Origin: DATEPR01 sp963780635
Lineage (GTDB): Bacteria; Actinomycetota; Actinomycetes; Mycobacteriales; Pseudonocardiaceae
Direction of reading: 5' to 3'
NCBI GenBank assembly: GCA_963780635.1
Contig: CAWACW010000011.1
Coordinates: forward strand, 434,001 to 498,000
DNA length: 64,000 bases
Positions 42,922 to 50,641 of this stretch are shown here, in pieces. Within the stretch, counting starts at the first letter, position 1. The number at the start of each line of letters is the position of its first letter. The notes under the pieces are model-generated. The model saw only the letters and a list, made by a program, of their open reading frames with translations. It searched no databases and was not told the origin of the DNA. The position numbers and the translations under genes were made by a program.

Positions 42922-43967
42922 CCGGTTCCGTGCTGGGCGACGCGGTCGTCCTGGGCATCGAGACGTCCTGCGACGAGACGGGCGTCGGCATCGTGCGCAG
43001 GCACGCGGACGGCACCGTCGAGCTGCTCGCCGACGAGATCGCGTCCAGTGTGGACGAACACGCCAGGTTCGGCGGCGTGGTGCCCGAGGTCGCCAGCCGG
43101 GCGCACCTGGAGGCGATGGTGCCGACGGTGACCCGGGCACTGGACATCGCGGGCGTCAAACCGTCCGATGTGGACGCGATCGCCGTGACGGCGGGCCCCG
43201 GCCTGGCAGGTGCGCTGCTGGTCGGCCTGGCCGCGGCGAAGGCGTACGCGCTGGCCTGGGACGTGCCGCTGTACGGCGTGAACCATCTCGGCGCGCACGT
43301 CGCGGTGGACACCGTCGAACACGGCCCGCTTGACCGGCCCAGCCTCGCGCTGCTGGTCTCCGGCGGGCACTCCAGCCTGCTGCGGGTCGAGTCGCTGGCC
43401 AGCCCGGTCCGCATCCTCGGCGCGACGATCGACGACGCGGCGGGCGAGGCGTTCGACAAGGTCGCGCGGCTGCTCGGGCTGCCGTTCCCCGGCGGTCCCT
43501 ACATCGACAAGGCCGCCCGCGATGGCGACGGCGCCTCGATCGCGTTCCCGCGCGGGCTGACCGGCCCCCGGGACGCGATCTACGACTTCTCCTTCTCCGG
43601 CCTCAAGACCGCGGTGGCCCGGTGGGTCGAAGCCCGGCAACGGGAGGGCCTGGCGGTGCCGGTGGCCGACGTGGCCGCGTCGTTCCAGGAGGCCGTCGTG
43701 GACGTGCTGACGGCCAAGGCGATCCGCGCCGCCACCGACTCCGGCGTCGACCAGCTGCTCATCGGCGGCGGTGTCGCCGCCAACTCGCGACTGCGTGCGC
43801 TGGCCCAGACCCGGTGCGACACCGCGGGGATCACACTGCGTGTGCCCCGGCCGAAACTGTGCACGGACAACGGCGCGATGGTTGCCGCGCTCGGCGTGCA
43901 CCTGGTGGCCGCCGGGGTCACACCCTCGGCGCTGGAGATCTCCGCGGACCCCGCACTGCCGCTGTGA
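42918..43967 (+). CDS. tsaD: tRNA t6A threonylcarbamoyltransferase TsaD
   Basis: Metalloenzyme that transfers threonylcarbamoyl to A37 of ANN-decoding tRNAs. The protein is 349 residues. It has VLGIETSCDETGVGIV, the metal-binding histidines HLGAHVAV, the VSGGHSSLLRV phosphate loop and IGGGVAANSRLRAL. GTG 42918 overlaps the rimI stop as GTGA. Its own stop TGA ends exactly where a MITE-like element begins (43967). groES follows in mycobacteria, but here about 4 kb of accessory genes intervene. Confidence 0.96.
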   Translation: MTGSVLGDAVVLGIETSCDETGVGIVRRHADGTVELLADEIASSVDEHARFGGVVPEVASRAHLEAMVPTVTRALDIAGVKPSDVDAIAVTAGPGLAGALLVGLAAAKAYALAWDVPLYGVNHLGAHVAVDTVEHGPLDRPSLALLVSGGHSSLLRVESLASPVRILGATIDDAAGEAFDKVARLLGLPFPGGPYIDKAARDGDGASIAFPRGLTGPRDAIYDFSFSGLKTAVARWVEARQREGLAVPVADVAASFQEAVVDVLTAKAIRAATDSGVDQLLIGGGVAANSRLRALAQTRCDTAGITLRVPRPKLCTDNGAMVAALGVHLVAAGVTPSALEISADPALPL

Positions 43968-44125
43968 GAGCTGCTAACACAATGGCGTTCGATCAGGGAG
44001 CGGCGTCCAGGTGCGCCGGCTGCAAGGCGGAGGAGGCCCCGGTACCGCTGTTGTACCGGGCCGACGACAACGCCGCAGCTGGCGTGCCTGGACGACGCGA
44101 GCCGAACAGTTTTCGGATCAGCTCC
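43967..44125 (+). mobile_element. MITE-like element, copy 1
   Basis: Starts AGAGCTGCTAACACAATGG and runs through GGCGTTCGATCAGG and GCGGCGTCCAGGTGCG to a decayed right end GGATCAGCTCC. The left end is identical to copy 2 (59210) over about 35 bases, and the interior matches copy 3 (63714) in reverse orientation. It has no transposase. It abuts the tsaD stop codon on the left and the start region of the VOC gene on the right. Confidence 0.75.
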
Positions 44126-44136
44126 AAGGTCGGCCG

Positions 44137-44505
44137 GTGACGTTCCGCCTGACCGCGACCGTCCTGGACTCCCACGACGCCAACGCACTCGCCGGGTTCT
44201 ATCAGCGGCTGCTCGGCTGGCCCTACGGCAGCGACGAGCCGGGCTGGGTCACGCTGCGCCCGGCGGACGGCGGTGCGGGCCTGTCGTTCGCGACCGAACC
44301 GCGCTACGTCCCGCCGGTCTGGCCCAGCGAATCCGATCAGCAGCAGATGATGCAGCACCTGGACATCGAGGTGTCCGACCTGGCCGCGGGCGTGGAGCAC
44401 GCGGTCTCCTGCGGCGCGACACTGGCGGCATGCCAGCCGCAGGAGTCGGTGCGCGTGCTCCTCGACCCGGCGGGGCACCCGTTCTGCCTGTGGGTGCGCC
44501 CGTAG
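44137..44505 (+). CDS. VOC/glyoxalase-family protein
   Basis: A 122-residue single vicinal-oxygen-chelate module with the pattern TATVLDSHDANALAGFYQRLLGW at the start (first half VTFRLTATVLDSHDANALAG), a paired second half MMQHLDIEVSDLAAGV and the ending DPAGHPFCLWVRP. Members include glyoxalases, dioxygenases and antibiotic-binding proteins, and this one is not assignable. The GTG at 44137 is preceded by AAGGTCGG, located at or just beyond the end of MITE copy 1. The open frame continues upstream through the MITE but that part is not conserved-looking. It is convergent with the hydro-lyase. Confidence 0.8.
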   Translation: MTFRLTATVLDSHDANALAGFYQRLLGWPYGSDEPGWVTLRPADGGAGLSFATEPRYVPPVWPSESDQQQMMQHLDIEVSDLAAGVEHAVSCGATLAACQPQESVRVLLDPAGHPFCLWVRP

Positions 44506-44509
44506 CCCG

Positions 44510-45313
44510 TCAGGCGATCCGGTAGTCGGTGTCCGGGACGTCGGTGACGAACATGTGCCCCGGCTGGTGCGTGATGGCGAACGGCGGCCGGGACGCCATG
44601 ACCGCGGCCTGCGGGGTCACGCCACACGCCCAGAACATCGGCACGTCACCGGTTTCCGCCGACACCGGCTCACCGAACTGCGGTGTGCCGAGGTCCTCGA
44701 TGCCCAGGACGGCCGGGTTGCCGACGTGTACCGGGGTGCCGTGCACCGCGGGCATCCGGCCGGTCAGCCGGATCGCGGTGTCCACCAGGTCGGCGGGCAT
44801 CGGCCGCATCGACACCACGAGCGGGCCGTGCAGCCGCCCGGCCGGTCGGCACGTCCGGTTGGTGACGTACATCGGCACGTTCGTGCCCTGCTCGACGTGC
44901 CGCAGTGGCAGCCACGCGGCGGCCAGCGCGGTCTCGAACGTGAAGCTGCAGCCGAGCAGGAACGTGACCAGCTCGGCCGACCACAGCCCGGTGACGTCCG
45001 CCGGCTCGTCGACCAGCTCGCCGTCCCGCCAGACGCGGTAGCCGGGCAGGTCGGTGCGCAGGTCCGCGCCCGGCGCCAGCACGGTCTCGGTCGCGCCGGG
45101 GTCGGTGACGTCGAGCACCGGGCACGGCTTCGGGTTGCGTTCGCAGAACAGCAGCACGTCGTACGCCCAGTCGACGGGCACGGAGATCAGGTTGGCCTGC
45201 GCGTAGCCGAGCGACCAGCCCGCGGTCGGCCTGCGGGTGCCGTCGCGGAACGCCTGCCGGGCCTGTGCCGGGCTGAGCAGCGCCGGGTCCGGAACGGAGA
45301 TCATGGTTGTCAT
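44510..45313 (-). CDS. DUF1445 hydro-lyase (D-glutamate cyclase family)
   Basis: A 267-residue protein of the putative hydro-lyase family (DUF1445), related to the D-glutamate cyclase domain. It has the characteristic N-terminal ARQAFRDGTRRPTAGWSLGYAQANLI, the middle FLLGCSFTFETAL and the C-terminal FWACGVTPQAAVM and ITHQPGHMFVTD. ATG 45313 is chosen because AAGGAG lies seven bases upstream; a GTG at 45328 overlaps the MFS stop. It follows the MFS carrier and probably acts on the imported compound. The physiological substrate is unknown, but a 5-oxoproline or small organic acid would fit the family. Confidence 0.85.
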   Translation of the reverse strand: MTTMISVPDPALLSPAQARQAFRDGTRRPTAGWSLGYAQANLISVPVDWAYDVLLFCERNPKPCPVLDVTDPGATETVLAPGADLRTDLPGYRVWRDGELVDEPADVTGLWSAELVTFLLGCSFTFETALAAAWLPLRHVEQGTNVPMYVTNRTCRPAGRLHGPLVVSMRPMPADLVDTAIRLTGRMPAVHGTPVHVGNPAVLGIEDLGTPQFGEPVSAETGDVPMFWACGVTPQAAVMASRPPFAITHQPGHMFVTDVPDTDYRIA

Positions 45314-45324
45314 GGTGCGCTCCT

Positions 45325-46587
45325 TCACGTCAGCTCGCGGCCCGCGGTCTCGGGCAGGCCCAGCAGGGCGATCACGGCGACGGCGTAGCCGACGGCGCCG
45401 AACGTCATGGCCGCGCCGATGCCCCAGCTCCCGGCCAGGAAGCCGACGGCGGTCGGGAAGAACGCGCCGACGGCCCGGCCGAAGTTGTAGGTGAAGCCCT
45501 CACCGGTGCCTCGCAGCGCGGTCGGGTACAGCTCGGCGAGGAACGCGCCGAACCCGCTGAAGATCGCCGACGACGCGAAGCCGAGTGGGAGACCGAGCAG
45601 CAGGACGGCGGTGTCCGCACCGCTCGGGATGTGCGTGTAGCTCAGGATCAGCACCGCCGACAGGACCGCGAACAGCGCGAACGTCCGTTTGCGGCCGAGC
45701 AGGTCGGTCAGGTAGCCGCCGGTCACGTAGCCGAGGAACGCGCCGGAGATGACGAGCGCCAGGTAGCCGCCGGTGTTCACGACGGACAGGTGCCGGGCCG
45801 TCTTGAGGTACGTGGGCAGCCAGGTGGCCAGCGTGTAGTAGCCACCCTGCACGCCGGTGGCCAGCAGTGCGGCGAAGAACGTGGTGCGACCCAGGCCGCC
45901 GCGCAGGATCGCGCGGAACGAGCCCGGGGTGTGGACCTCGGTGGCACGCGGCACGGGCGCGTCGGTGACCTGGCGACGCAGGAACAGCAGCAGCAGACCG
46001 GGCAGCGCCCCGGTGAAGAACATGATCCGCCAGGCCACCGCGGGATCGGCCAGCGAGAACACCACGGTGTACGCCACGACGGCCAGGCCCCAGCCGACCG
46101 CCCACGAGCTCTGGATGAACCCGGCCGTGCGGCCGCGGTAGCGGGCGAGCGCGTACTCGGCGACCAGCACGGCCCCGATCGCCCACTCGCCACCGAAGCC
46201 CAGGCCCTGCAACCCGCGCAGCACCAGCAGCGTCGGGTAGTTCGGCGCGAACCCGCACAGCACGGTGAACACGGCGTACGTGCCGACGGTGATCATCAGG
46301 GTGCGGACCCGGCCGATCCGGTCGGCGACCATGCCGGCCAGCACGCCGCCGACGGCCGACACGACGAGCGTGACCGTGGCGAGCAGCCCGGCCTCGCCGG
46401 AGGACAGGTGGAAGTAGGCGGTGATCGCGGCCAGGGCCAGCGGCAGTACCTGGAAGTCGTACGCGTCCAGGCCGTAGCCGCAGAACGCGCCCGCGAACGC
46501 GCGTTGGCCGTTCGGGCCGAGCGTGCGCAGCCAGTCGCCGGATCGGGCGGGGCTGCGTTCATCGATGTCGGTCGAGGTCGTGCTCAT
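45325..46587 (-). CDS. MFS transporter, carboxylate/aromatic-acid type
   Basis: A 420-residue, twelve-helix major facilitator. MFS signature loops are ADRIGRVRTLM (between helices 2 and 3) and GYLTDLLGRKRTF; GFGGEWAIGAVLVAEY is typical of sialate, shikimate and other organic acid carriers. ATG 46587 with GCGAGGTG upstream is the chosen start; the frame extends further without support. It is divergent from a GntR gene with a GntR-type operator (46649-46663) in the gap. It is coupled to the hydro-lyase, so the two probably form an import-and-degrade unit. Confidence 0.88.
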   Translation of the reverse strand: MSTTSTDIDERSPARSGDWLRTLGPNGQRAFAGAFCGYGLDAYDFQVLPLALAAITAYFHLSSGEAGLLATVTLVVSAVGGVLAGMVADRIGRVRTLMITVGTYAVFTVLCGFAPNYPTLLVLRGLQGLGFGGEWAIGAVLVAEYALARYRGRTAGFIQSSWAVGWGLAVVAYTVVFSLADPAVAWRIMFFTGALPGLLLLFLRRQVTDAPVPRATEVHTPGSFRAILRGGLGRTTFFAALLATGVQGGYYTLATWLPTYLKTARHLSVVNTGGYLALVISGAFLGYVTGGYLTDLLGRKRTFALFAVLSAVLILSYTHIPSGADTAVLLLGLPLGFASSAIFSGFGAFLAELYPTALRGTGEGFTYNFGRAVGAFFPTAVGFLAGSWGIGAAMTFGAVGYAVAVIALLGLPETAGRELT

Positions 46588-46648
46588 GGACACCTCGCTG
46601 GGGATGCGGGCGTTGACCCGCGGTGACTGTGATGTCCACCACGTTAGG

Positions 46649-46663
46649 GATTGTTCAACAATC
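46649..46663. promoter_or_regulatory. GntR/FadR-type operator
   Basis: GATTGTT-C-AACAATC is a perfect 7+1+7 palindrome containing TTGTTCAACAA. It fits the TNGTNNNACNA core recognised by FadR-subfamily regulators. It lies between the divergent MFS and GntR genes, so the regulator most likely represses both. Confidence 0.75.
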
Positions 46664-46714
46664 CTGCAATCCCCAAGTTGGTCGATTCTAGAGTCAGGTG
46701 GTTGACTGGTCGGC

Positions 46715-47380
46715 GTGACCGCGCAGCCCACCGACGAACGTTCTCCGCTCGATCGCCCGAGCATCGCCGAGCTGACCGCCGACGTACTGCGGGACCGGAT
46801 CACCGAGGGCTACTACCAGCCCGGCACGCGCCTGTCCGAAGAGGAGATCGGCGGCGAGCTGAAGATCTCCCGCAACACGCTGCGCGAGTCGTTCCGGCTG
46901 CTCACGCACGAACGGCTGCTGCTGCACGAGCCCTATCGCGGAGTGTCGGTGCGGGTGTTGAGCGTGCACGACGTGATCGACCTGTACCGGGTGCGCAAGG
47001 TGGTCGAGTGCGGTGCGGTGGCCGCGGGTGACCTCGGTGCGCTGGACCGGGTCGCGGCGGCGGTGGCCGACGGCGAGGCGGCCGAGGGTGATGGCGACTG
47101 GCAGGCCCTGGGCACCGCGAACATCCGGTTCCACCGGGGCCTCGTCGCGCTCGCCGGCAGTCCGCGGCTGGACGCGCTGATGCGCGGCATCCTGGCCGAG
47201 CTGCGGCTGGTGTTCCACGTGATGGCCGACCCGAAGCGGTTCCACGAGCCGTACCTGGGCCGCAACCGCGACATCCTGGGCCTGCTGCGTGCGGGCGACC
47301 GGGCCGGGGCGGTCAGTGAGCTGGGCGCGTACCTCGACGACGCGGAACGCCAGCTGGTCGAGGCCTACTCGGCGGTCTGA
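46715..47380 (+). CDS. GntR-family regulator (FadR/FCD subfamily)
   Basis: A 221-residue repressor. The N-terminal winged helix (about residues 14-80, LRDRITEGYYQPGTRLSEEEIGGELKIS, read here as LSEEEIGGELKISRNTLRE) is followed by an all-helical FCD ligand domain with metal-binding Asp/His candidates (NIRFHRGLVALAG, ELRLVFHVM). It starts at GTG 46715. It is divergent from the MFS/hydro-lyase operon with a matching operator between them. Its 3' end overlaps the convergent GNAT gene by 16 bases. The ligand is probably the transported acid or its product. Confidence 0.9.
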   Translation: MTAQPTDERSPLDRPSIAELTADVLRDRITEGYYQPGTRLSEEEIGGELKISRNTLRESFRLLTHERLLLHEPYRGVSVRVLSVHDVIDLYRVRKVVECGAVAAGDLGALDRVAAAVADGEAAEGDGDWQALGTANIRFHRGLVALAGSPRLDALMRGILAELRLVFHVMADPKRFHEPYLGRNRDILGLLRAGDRAGAVSELGAYLDDAERQLVEAYSAV

Positions 47381-47844
47381 CCCAGCTTCTTGGCCATGTT
47401 CATCGCGGTGATCCGGTAGCCGACCGACCGATACAGCCGCTGCGCCACCGTGTTGTCACCGAACACGTTGAGCCCCAGTTCGGTCGCTCCGTGCTCGACC
47501 GCGTCCCGCTCGGCCAGCTGCATCGCGGTCCGCCCGAAGCCTTTGCCGCGCTGGGCCTCGTCGATCTCGATGTAGTAGATCCACTGGGCGCCCGACAGGC
47601 CGGTCGGCGACGGGCCGAGCCAGAGGCGCCCGAGCCGCTCGGCGCCTTCGTCCAACCAGTACAGCCGGTGACCCGGTGCGGCGACCCGGTTCGGGAAGTA
47701 CATGTTCCATTCCCACGCGGCGTGCTTGCGCGCCTGACCGGCGTCCTCACCGGACGCGATCCGGTCGGCGAGGTAGTGCTCGAACTGCCGGATGGCGAAC
47801 TCCGTGATCTCCCGCTCGGCCATCGGCATCAGACACATGGTCAC
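47365..47844 (-). CDS. GNAT N-acetyltransferase
   Basis: A GNAT-fold protein of about 159 residues. The acetyl-CoA binding loop is EIDEAQRGKGFGRTAM, and the C-terminal half is NVFGDNTVAQRLYRSVGYRITAMNM. The start is uncertain: GTG 47844 and ATG 47838 are both possible and neither has a good ribosome-binding site. It is convergent with the GntR gene and divergent from groES, with the CIRCE element close upstream of it. The substrate is unknown. Confidence 0.82.
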   Translation of the reverse strand: MTMCLMPMAEREITEFAIRQFEHYLADRIASGEDAGQARKHAAWEWNMYFPNRVAAPGHRLYWLDEGAERLGRLWLGPSPTGLSGAQWIYYIEIDEAQRGKGFGRTAMQLAERDAVEHGATELGLNVFGDNTVAQRLYRSVGYRITAMNMAKKLGQTAE

Positions 47845-47881
47845 TCGCGAGACGCTACTCGGCGGCGTCCGCACCCCCTGC

Positions 47882-47916
47882 TTGATGCGCTAGCACTCTG
47901 ATGGGTAGAGTGCTAG
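47882..47916 (+). promoter_or_regulatory. groES promoter with CIRCE operator
   Basis: CTAGCACTC-N9-GAGTGCTAG (47890-47916) is a textbook CIRCE element, the binding site of the heat-shock repressor HrcA. It overlaps a possible promoter TTGATG (47882) - 18 bases - TAGAGT (47906). The groES leader would be about 110 bases. HrcA itself is not in the window. Confidence 0.93.
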
Positions 47917-48028
47917 TCGCACGGCACCACGACCACTCCGGCACCCGCGACGGCGGGGTGGCAGGCGTCGAACAATTGCACCATCAGGTACCTGCCAACG
48001 CTTTCGACGACCCGTGGAGGTCATTCCG

Positions 48029-48322
48029 GTGAGCGTGAACATCAAGCCGCTCGAGGACAAGATCGTTGTCCAGGCGAGTGAGGCCGAGGCGACGACGGCA
48101 TCTGGCCTCGTCATCCCGGACACCGCCAAGGAGAAGCCCCAGGAGGGCAAGGTCCTCGCAGTGGGCCCCGGTCGCATTGACGACAAGGGCAACCGCGTTC
48201 CAGTGGACGTCTCCGAAGGAGACGTCGTCATCTACTCCAAGTACGGCGGCACCGAGGTCAAGTACAACGGCGAGGAGTACTTGATCCTCTCCGCCCGCGA
48301 CGTGCTGGCCGTCATCAACTGA
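48029..48322 (+). CDS. groES: co-chaperonin GroES
   Basis: Heptameric lid of the GroEL folding chamber. The 97-residue protein starts MSVNIKPLEDKIVVQASEAE from GTG 48029, preceded by GGAGG; an in-frame GTG at 48014 is too close to that site. It has the mobile loop EAEATTASGLVIPDTAKEK (parts TTASGLVIPD) and the base motif EYLILSARDVLAVIN. It is controlled by CIRCE. A terminator-like hairpin separates it from groEL1. Confidence 0.98.
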   Translation: MSVNIKPLEDKIVVQASEAEATTASGLVIPDTAKEKPQEGKVLAVGPGRIDDKGNRVPVDVSEGDVVIYSKYGGTEVKYNGEEYLILSARDVLAVIN

Positions 48323-48345
48323 CGATCAGTCACTGACCGACGCCT

Positions 48346-48383
48346 AACGCCCCGGCGACCCCTATCCGGGGGCCGGGGCGTTT
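48346..48383 (+). terminator. terminator-like hairpin between groES and groEL1
   Basis: An 11-bp perfect stem (AACGCCCCGGC with its complement) with a 15-base loop ends in GTTTCG, 23 bases after the groES stop and 28 before groEL1. It should terminate part of the transcripts or protect the groES mRNA 3' end, so groES could be made in excess of groEL1. Confidence 0.75.
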
Positions 48384-48410
48384 CGCATCGGATCCCAGGA
48401 AAGGGAAGCA

Positions 48411-50039
48411 ATGCCCAAACAGATCAGTTTCGACGAGGACGCTCGTCGGGCATTGGAGCGTGGCGTCAACAAGTTGGCCGACGCGGTCAAGGTGACGCTC
48501 GGTCCACGCGGCCGGCACGTCGTGCTCGACAAGAAATACGGCAGCCCCACCGTCACGAACGACGGTGTGACGATCGCACGCGAGATCGACCTCGAGGATT
48601 CCTTCGAGAACCTCGGCGCGCAGCTCGCGAAGAGCGTCGCCACGAAGACCAACGACGTGGCCGGCGATGGCACCACCACGGCGACCGTGCTGGCCCAGGC
48701 GATGGTTCGCCGCGGTCTGCGCAACGTGGCCGCCGGTGCCAACCCGACCGAGCTCGGCCGGGGCATCACGGCCGCCGCCGACGCGGTCGTCGAGGCACTC
48801 AAGGCACACGCCACCCCGGTCAAGGGCCGCGACAACGTGGCCCAGGTCGGCACCGTGGCCTCCCGCGACGCGTCGATCGGCGCGCTGCTCGGCGAGGCCA
48901 TCGAGCGGGTCGGCGAGGACGGTGTGATCACCGTCGAGGAAGCCTCGACGATGGCCACCGAGCTCGACGTCACCGAGGGAGTCCAGTTCGACAAGGGCTG
49001 GATCTCCGCGCACTTCGTCACCGACCCCGAGGACCAGGAGACGGTTCTCGAGGACCCGCTGATCCTGCTGCACCGGGAGCAGATCACCTCGCTCGCCGAC
49101 CTCCTGCCGATCCTGGAGAAGGTCGTCGAACGCGGCAGGCCGCTGCTGATCGTGGCTGAGGACGTGGGCGGCGAGGCACTGTCCACCCTGGTGGTCAACT
49201 CCCTGCGTAAGACGATCCACGCGGTCGCGGTCAAGTCGCCGTTCTTCGGTGACCGCCGCAAGCAGTTCATGGACGACCTGGCCATCGTCACCGGTGGCGA
49301 GGTCATCGCGCCGGAGGTCGGGCTGAAGCTGACCGACGCCCGGATCGACGCGCTCGGCACGGCCCGTCGCGTGGTGGTCACCAAGGACACCACCACGATC
49401 GTCGACGGTGCCGGCGACAGTGACGCGATCTCCGCGCGGGTGGAGCAGCTGCGCAAGGAGATCGAGGCGACCGACTCCGACTGGGACCGCGAGAAGCTCG
49501 AAGAGCGGGTCGCCAAGCTCTCCGGTGGCGTCGCGGTGATCAAGGTCGGCGCGGCCACCGAGACCGAGCTGAAGGAGCGCAAGCACCGCATCGAGGACGC
49601 GGTCGCCGCCACCAAGGCAGCGGTCGAGGAGGGCATCGTGCCCGGCGGCGGTGCCGCTCTGGTGCACGCGGCCGAGGTGCTGGCCGACGGTCTCGGCAAG
49701 ACCGGCGACGAGGCCACCGGCGTCCGCGTCGTCTACGACGCGCTCGCCGCTCCGCTGTTCTGGATCGCGGCCAACGCGGGCCAGAACGGTGCGGTCGTCA
49801 TCAACCACGTGCGCGAGTCCACGGACTGGAGCTACGGCTACAACGCCGCCACCCTCAGCTACGGCGACCTGGTCCGCGACGGTGTCGTGGACCCGGTGAA
49901 GGTGACCCGTTCGGCCGTCGCCAACGCGGCCTCCATCGCCAAGATGGTGCTCACCACGGAGAGCGCGATCGTGGAGAAGAAGGAGAACGCGCCCTCTCCG
50001 GTCGGCGGTCACGGCCACGGCCACGGGCACGGCCACTGA
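48411..50039 (+). CDS. groEL1: chaperonin GroEL1 with histidine-rich tail
   Basis: 60-kDa chaperonin, 542 residues. ATP-binding motifs are VTLGPRGRHVVLD near residue 29 and NDVAGDGTTTATVLAQ near 82, with NDGVTIAREIDLE between. The C-terminus is GGHGHGHGHGH instead of the usual Gly-Gly-Met repeat. This His-rich end is the hallmark of actinobacterial GroEL1 encoded beside groES. A second groEL2 with a GGM tail would be expected elsewhere in the genome. GGAAAGGGAAGC precedes the ATG. The gene ends at a strong bidirectional terminator. Confidence 0.98.
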   Translation: MPKQISFDEDARRALERGVNKLADAVKVTLGPRGRHVVLDKKYGSPTVTNDGVTIAREIDLEDSFENLGAQLAKSVATKTNDVAGDGTTTATVLAQAMVRRGLRNVAAGANPTELGRGITAAADAVVEALKAHATPVKGRDNVAQVGTVASRDASIGALLGEAIERVGEDGVITVEEASTMATELDVTEGVQFDKGWISAHFVTDPEDQETVLEDPLILLHREQITSLADLLPILEKVVERGRPLLIVAEDVGGEALSTLVVNSLRKTIHAVAVKSPFFGDRRKQFMDDLAIVTGGEVIAPEVGLKLTDARIDALGTARRVVVTKDTTTIVDGAGDSDAISARVEQLRKEIEATDSDWDREKLEERVAKLSGGVAVIKVGAATETELKERKHRIEDAVAATKAAVEEGIVPGGGAALVHAAEVLADGLGKTGDEATGVRVVYDALAAPLFWIAANAGQNGAVVINHVRESTDWSYGYNAATLSYGDLVRDGVVDPVKVTRSAVANAASIAKMVLTTESAIVEKKENAPSPVGGHGHGHGHGH

Positions 50040-50062
50040 GGCAAGCAAAGCCTGAACACAGC

Positions 50063-50103
50063 ACTGGAGGGCGGCATCCATTAAGTGGATGCCGCCCTCC
50101 AGT
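50063..50103. terminator. bidirectional terminator between groEL1 and whiB3
   Basis: A perfect 18-bp stem (left arm ACTGGAGGGCGGCATCCA) has a five-base loop TTAAG. It lies 24 bases after the groEL1 stop and 24 before the whiB3 stop, serving both convergent genes. Confidence 0.92.
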
Positions 50104-50126
50104 TGTCTCCAACTCCCCGGGGACGT

Positions 50127-50447
50127 CTATCGCCGACTCTGCACCGGGATCCGGTCCAGTGCCAACTGCCGCTTGCGCGACTTGATGATCGAGTCTCGTT
50201 CCGACTCGGACAGGCCACCCCAGATCCCGTAGGGCTCCTGCACCGCGAGTGCGTGCTGGCGGCACAGCTGCAGGACTGGACAGGCTTGGCAGACCGCCTT
50301 CGCGCGGGCTTCCCGCCGTGCCCGCGCAGGTCCACGTTCGCCATCGGGGTGGAAGAAGAACGCGCTGTCCATTCCTCGGCAGGATCCATCGAGCTGCCAG
50401 TCCCATACGTCCGCGTTGGGACCGGGCAGCCTTCGGGTGTCCGCCAT
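50127..50447 (-). CDS. whiB3: WhiB-family iron-sulfur regulator (WhiB3/WhiD orthologue)
   Basis: A 106-residue 4Fe-4S transcription factor. The cluster cysteines are Cys23, Cys53, Cys56 and Cys62 (GSCRGMD and AVCQACPVLQLC). The GIWGG turn (EPYGIWGGLSESER) contacts the principal sigma factor. It begins MADTRRLPGPNADVWDWQL, close to both mycobacterial WhiB3 and Streptomyces WhiD. The position next to groEL1 and bldM supports the orthology. ATG 50447 is chosen because GGAGGAGG lies nine bases upstream. It probably responds to redox or NO and, if WhiD-like, acts in sporulation. Confidence 0.94.
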   Translation of the reverse strand: MADTRRLPGPNADVWDWQLDGSCRGMDSAFFFHPDGERGPARARREARAKAVCQACPVLQLCRQHALAVQEPYGIWGGLSESERDSIIKSRKRQLALDRIPVQSRR

Positions 50448-50641
50448 GTCACCGCCTCCTCCCGCCGGACCATTGTGACTACTCCATTCGGCCCAGCGTG
50501 ATCGACAGTAGAAGCGTGTCAATACTTGTTCAAGGGGCAGTGTCCCGATGTCTCATACTTTTCATCCTTTGGAGGTAGCTGGCGAGTTGCCCGAGGTGGC
50601 CGCCTTGATCACCACCGAGGCCGGATGTCCCACTTGCCGAG

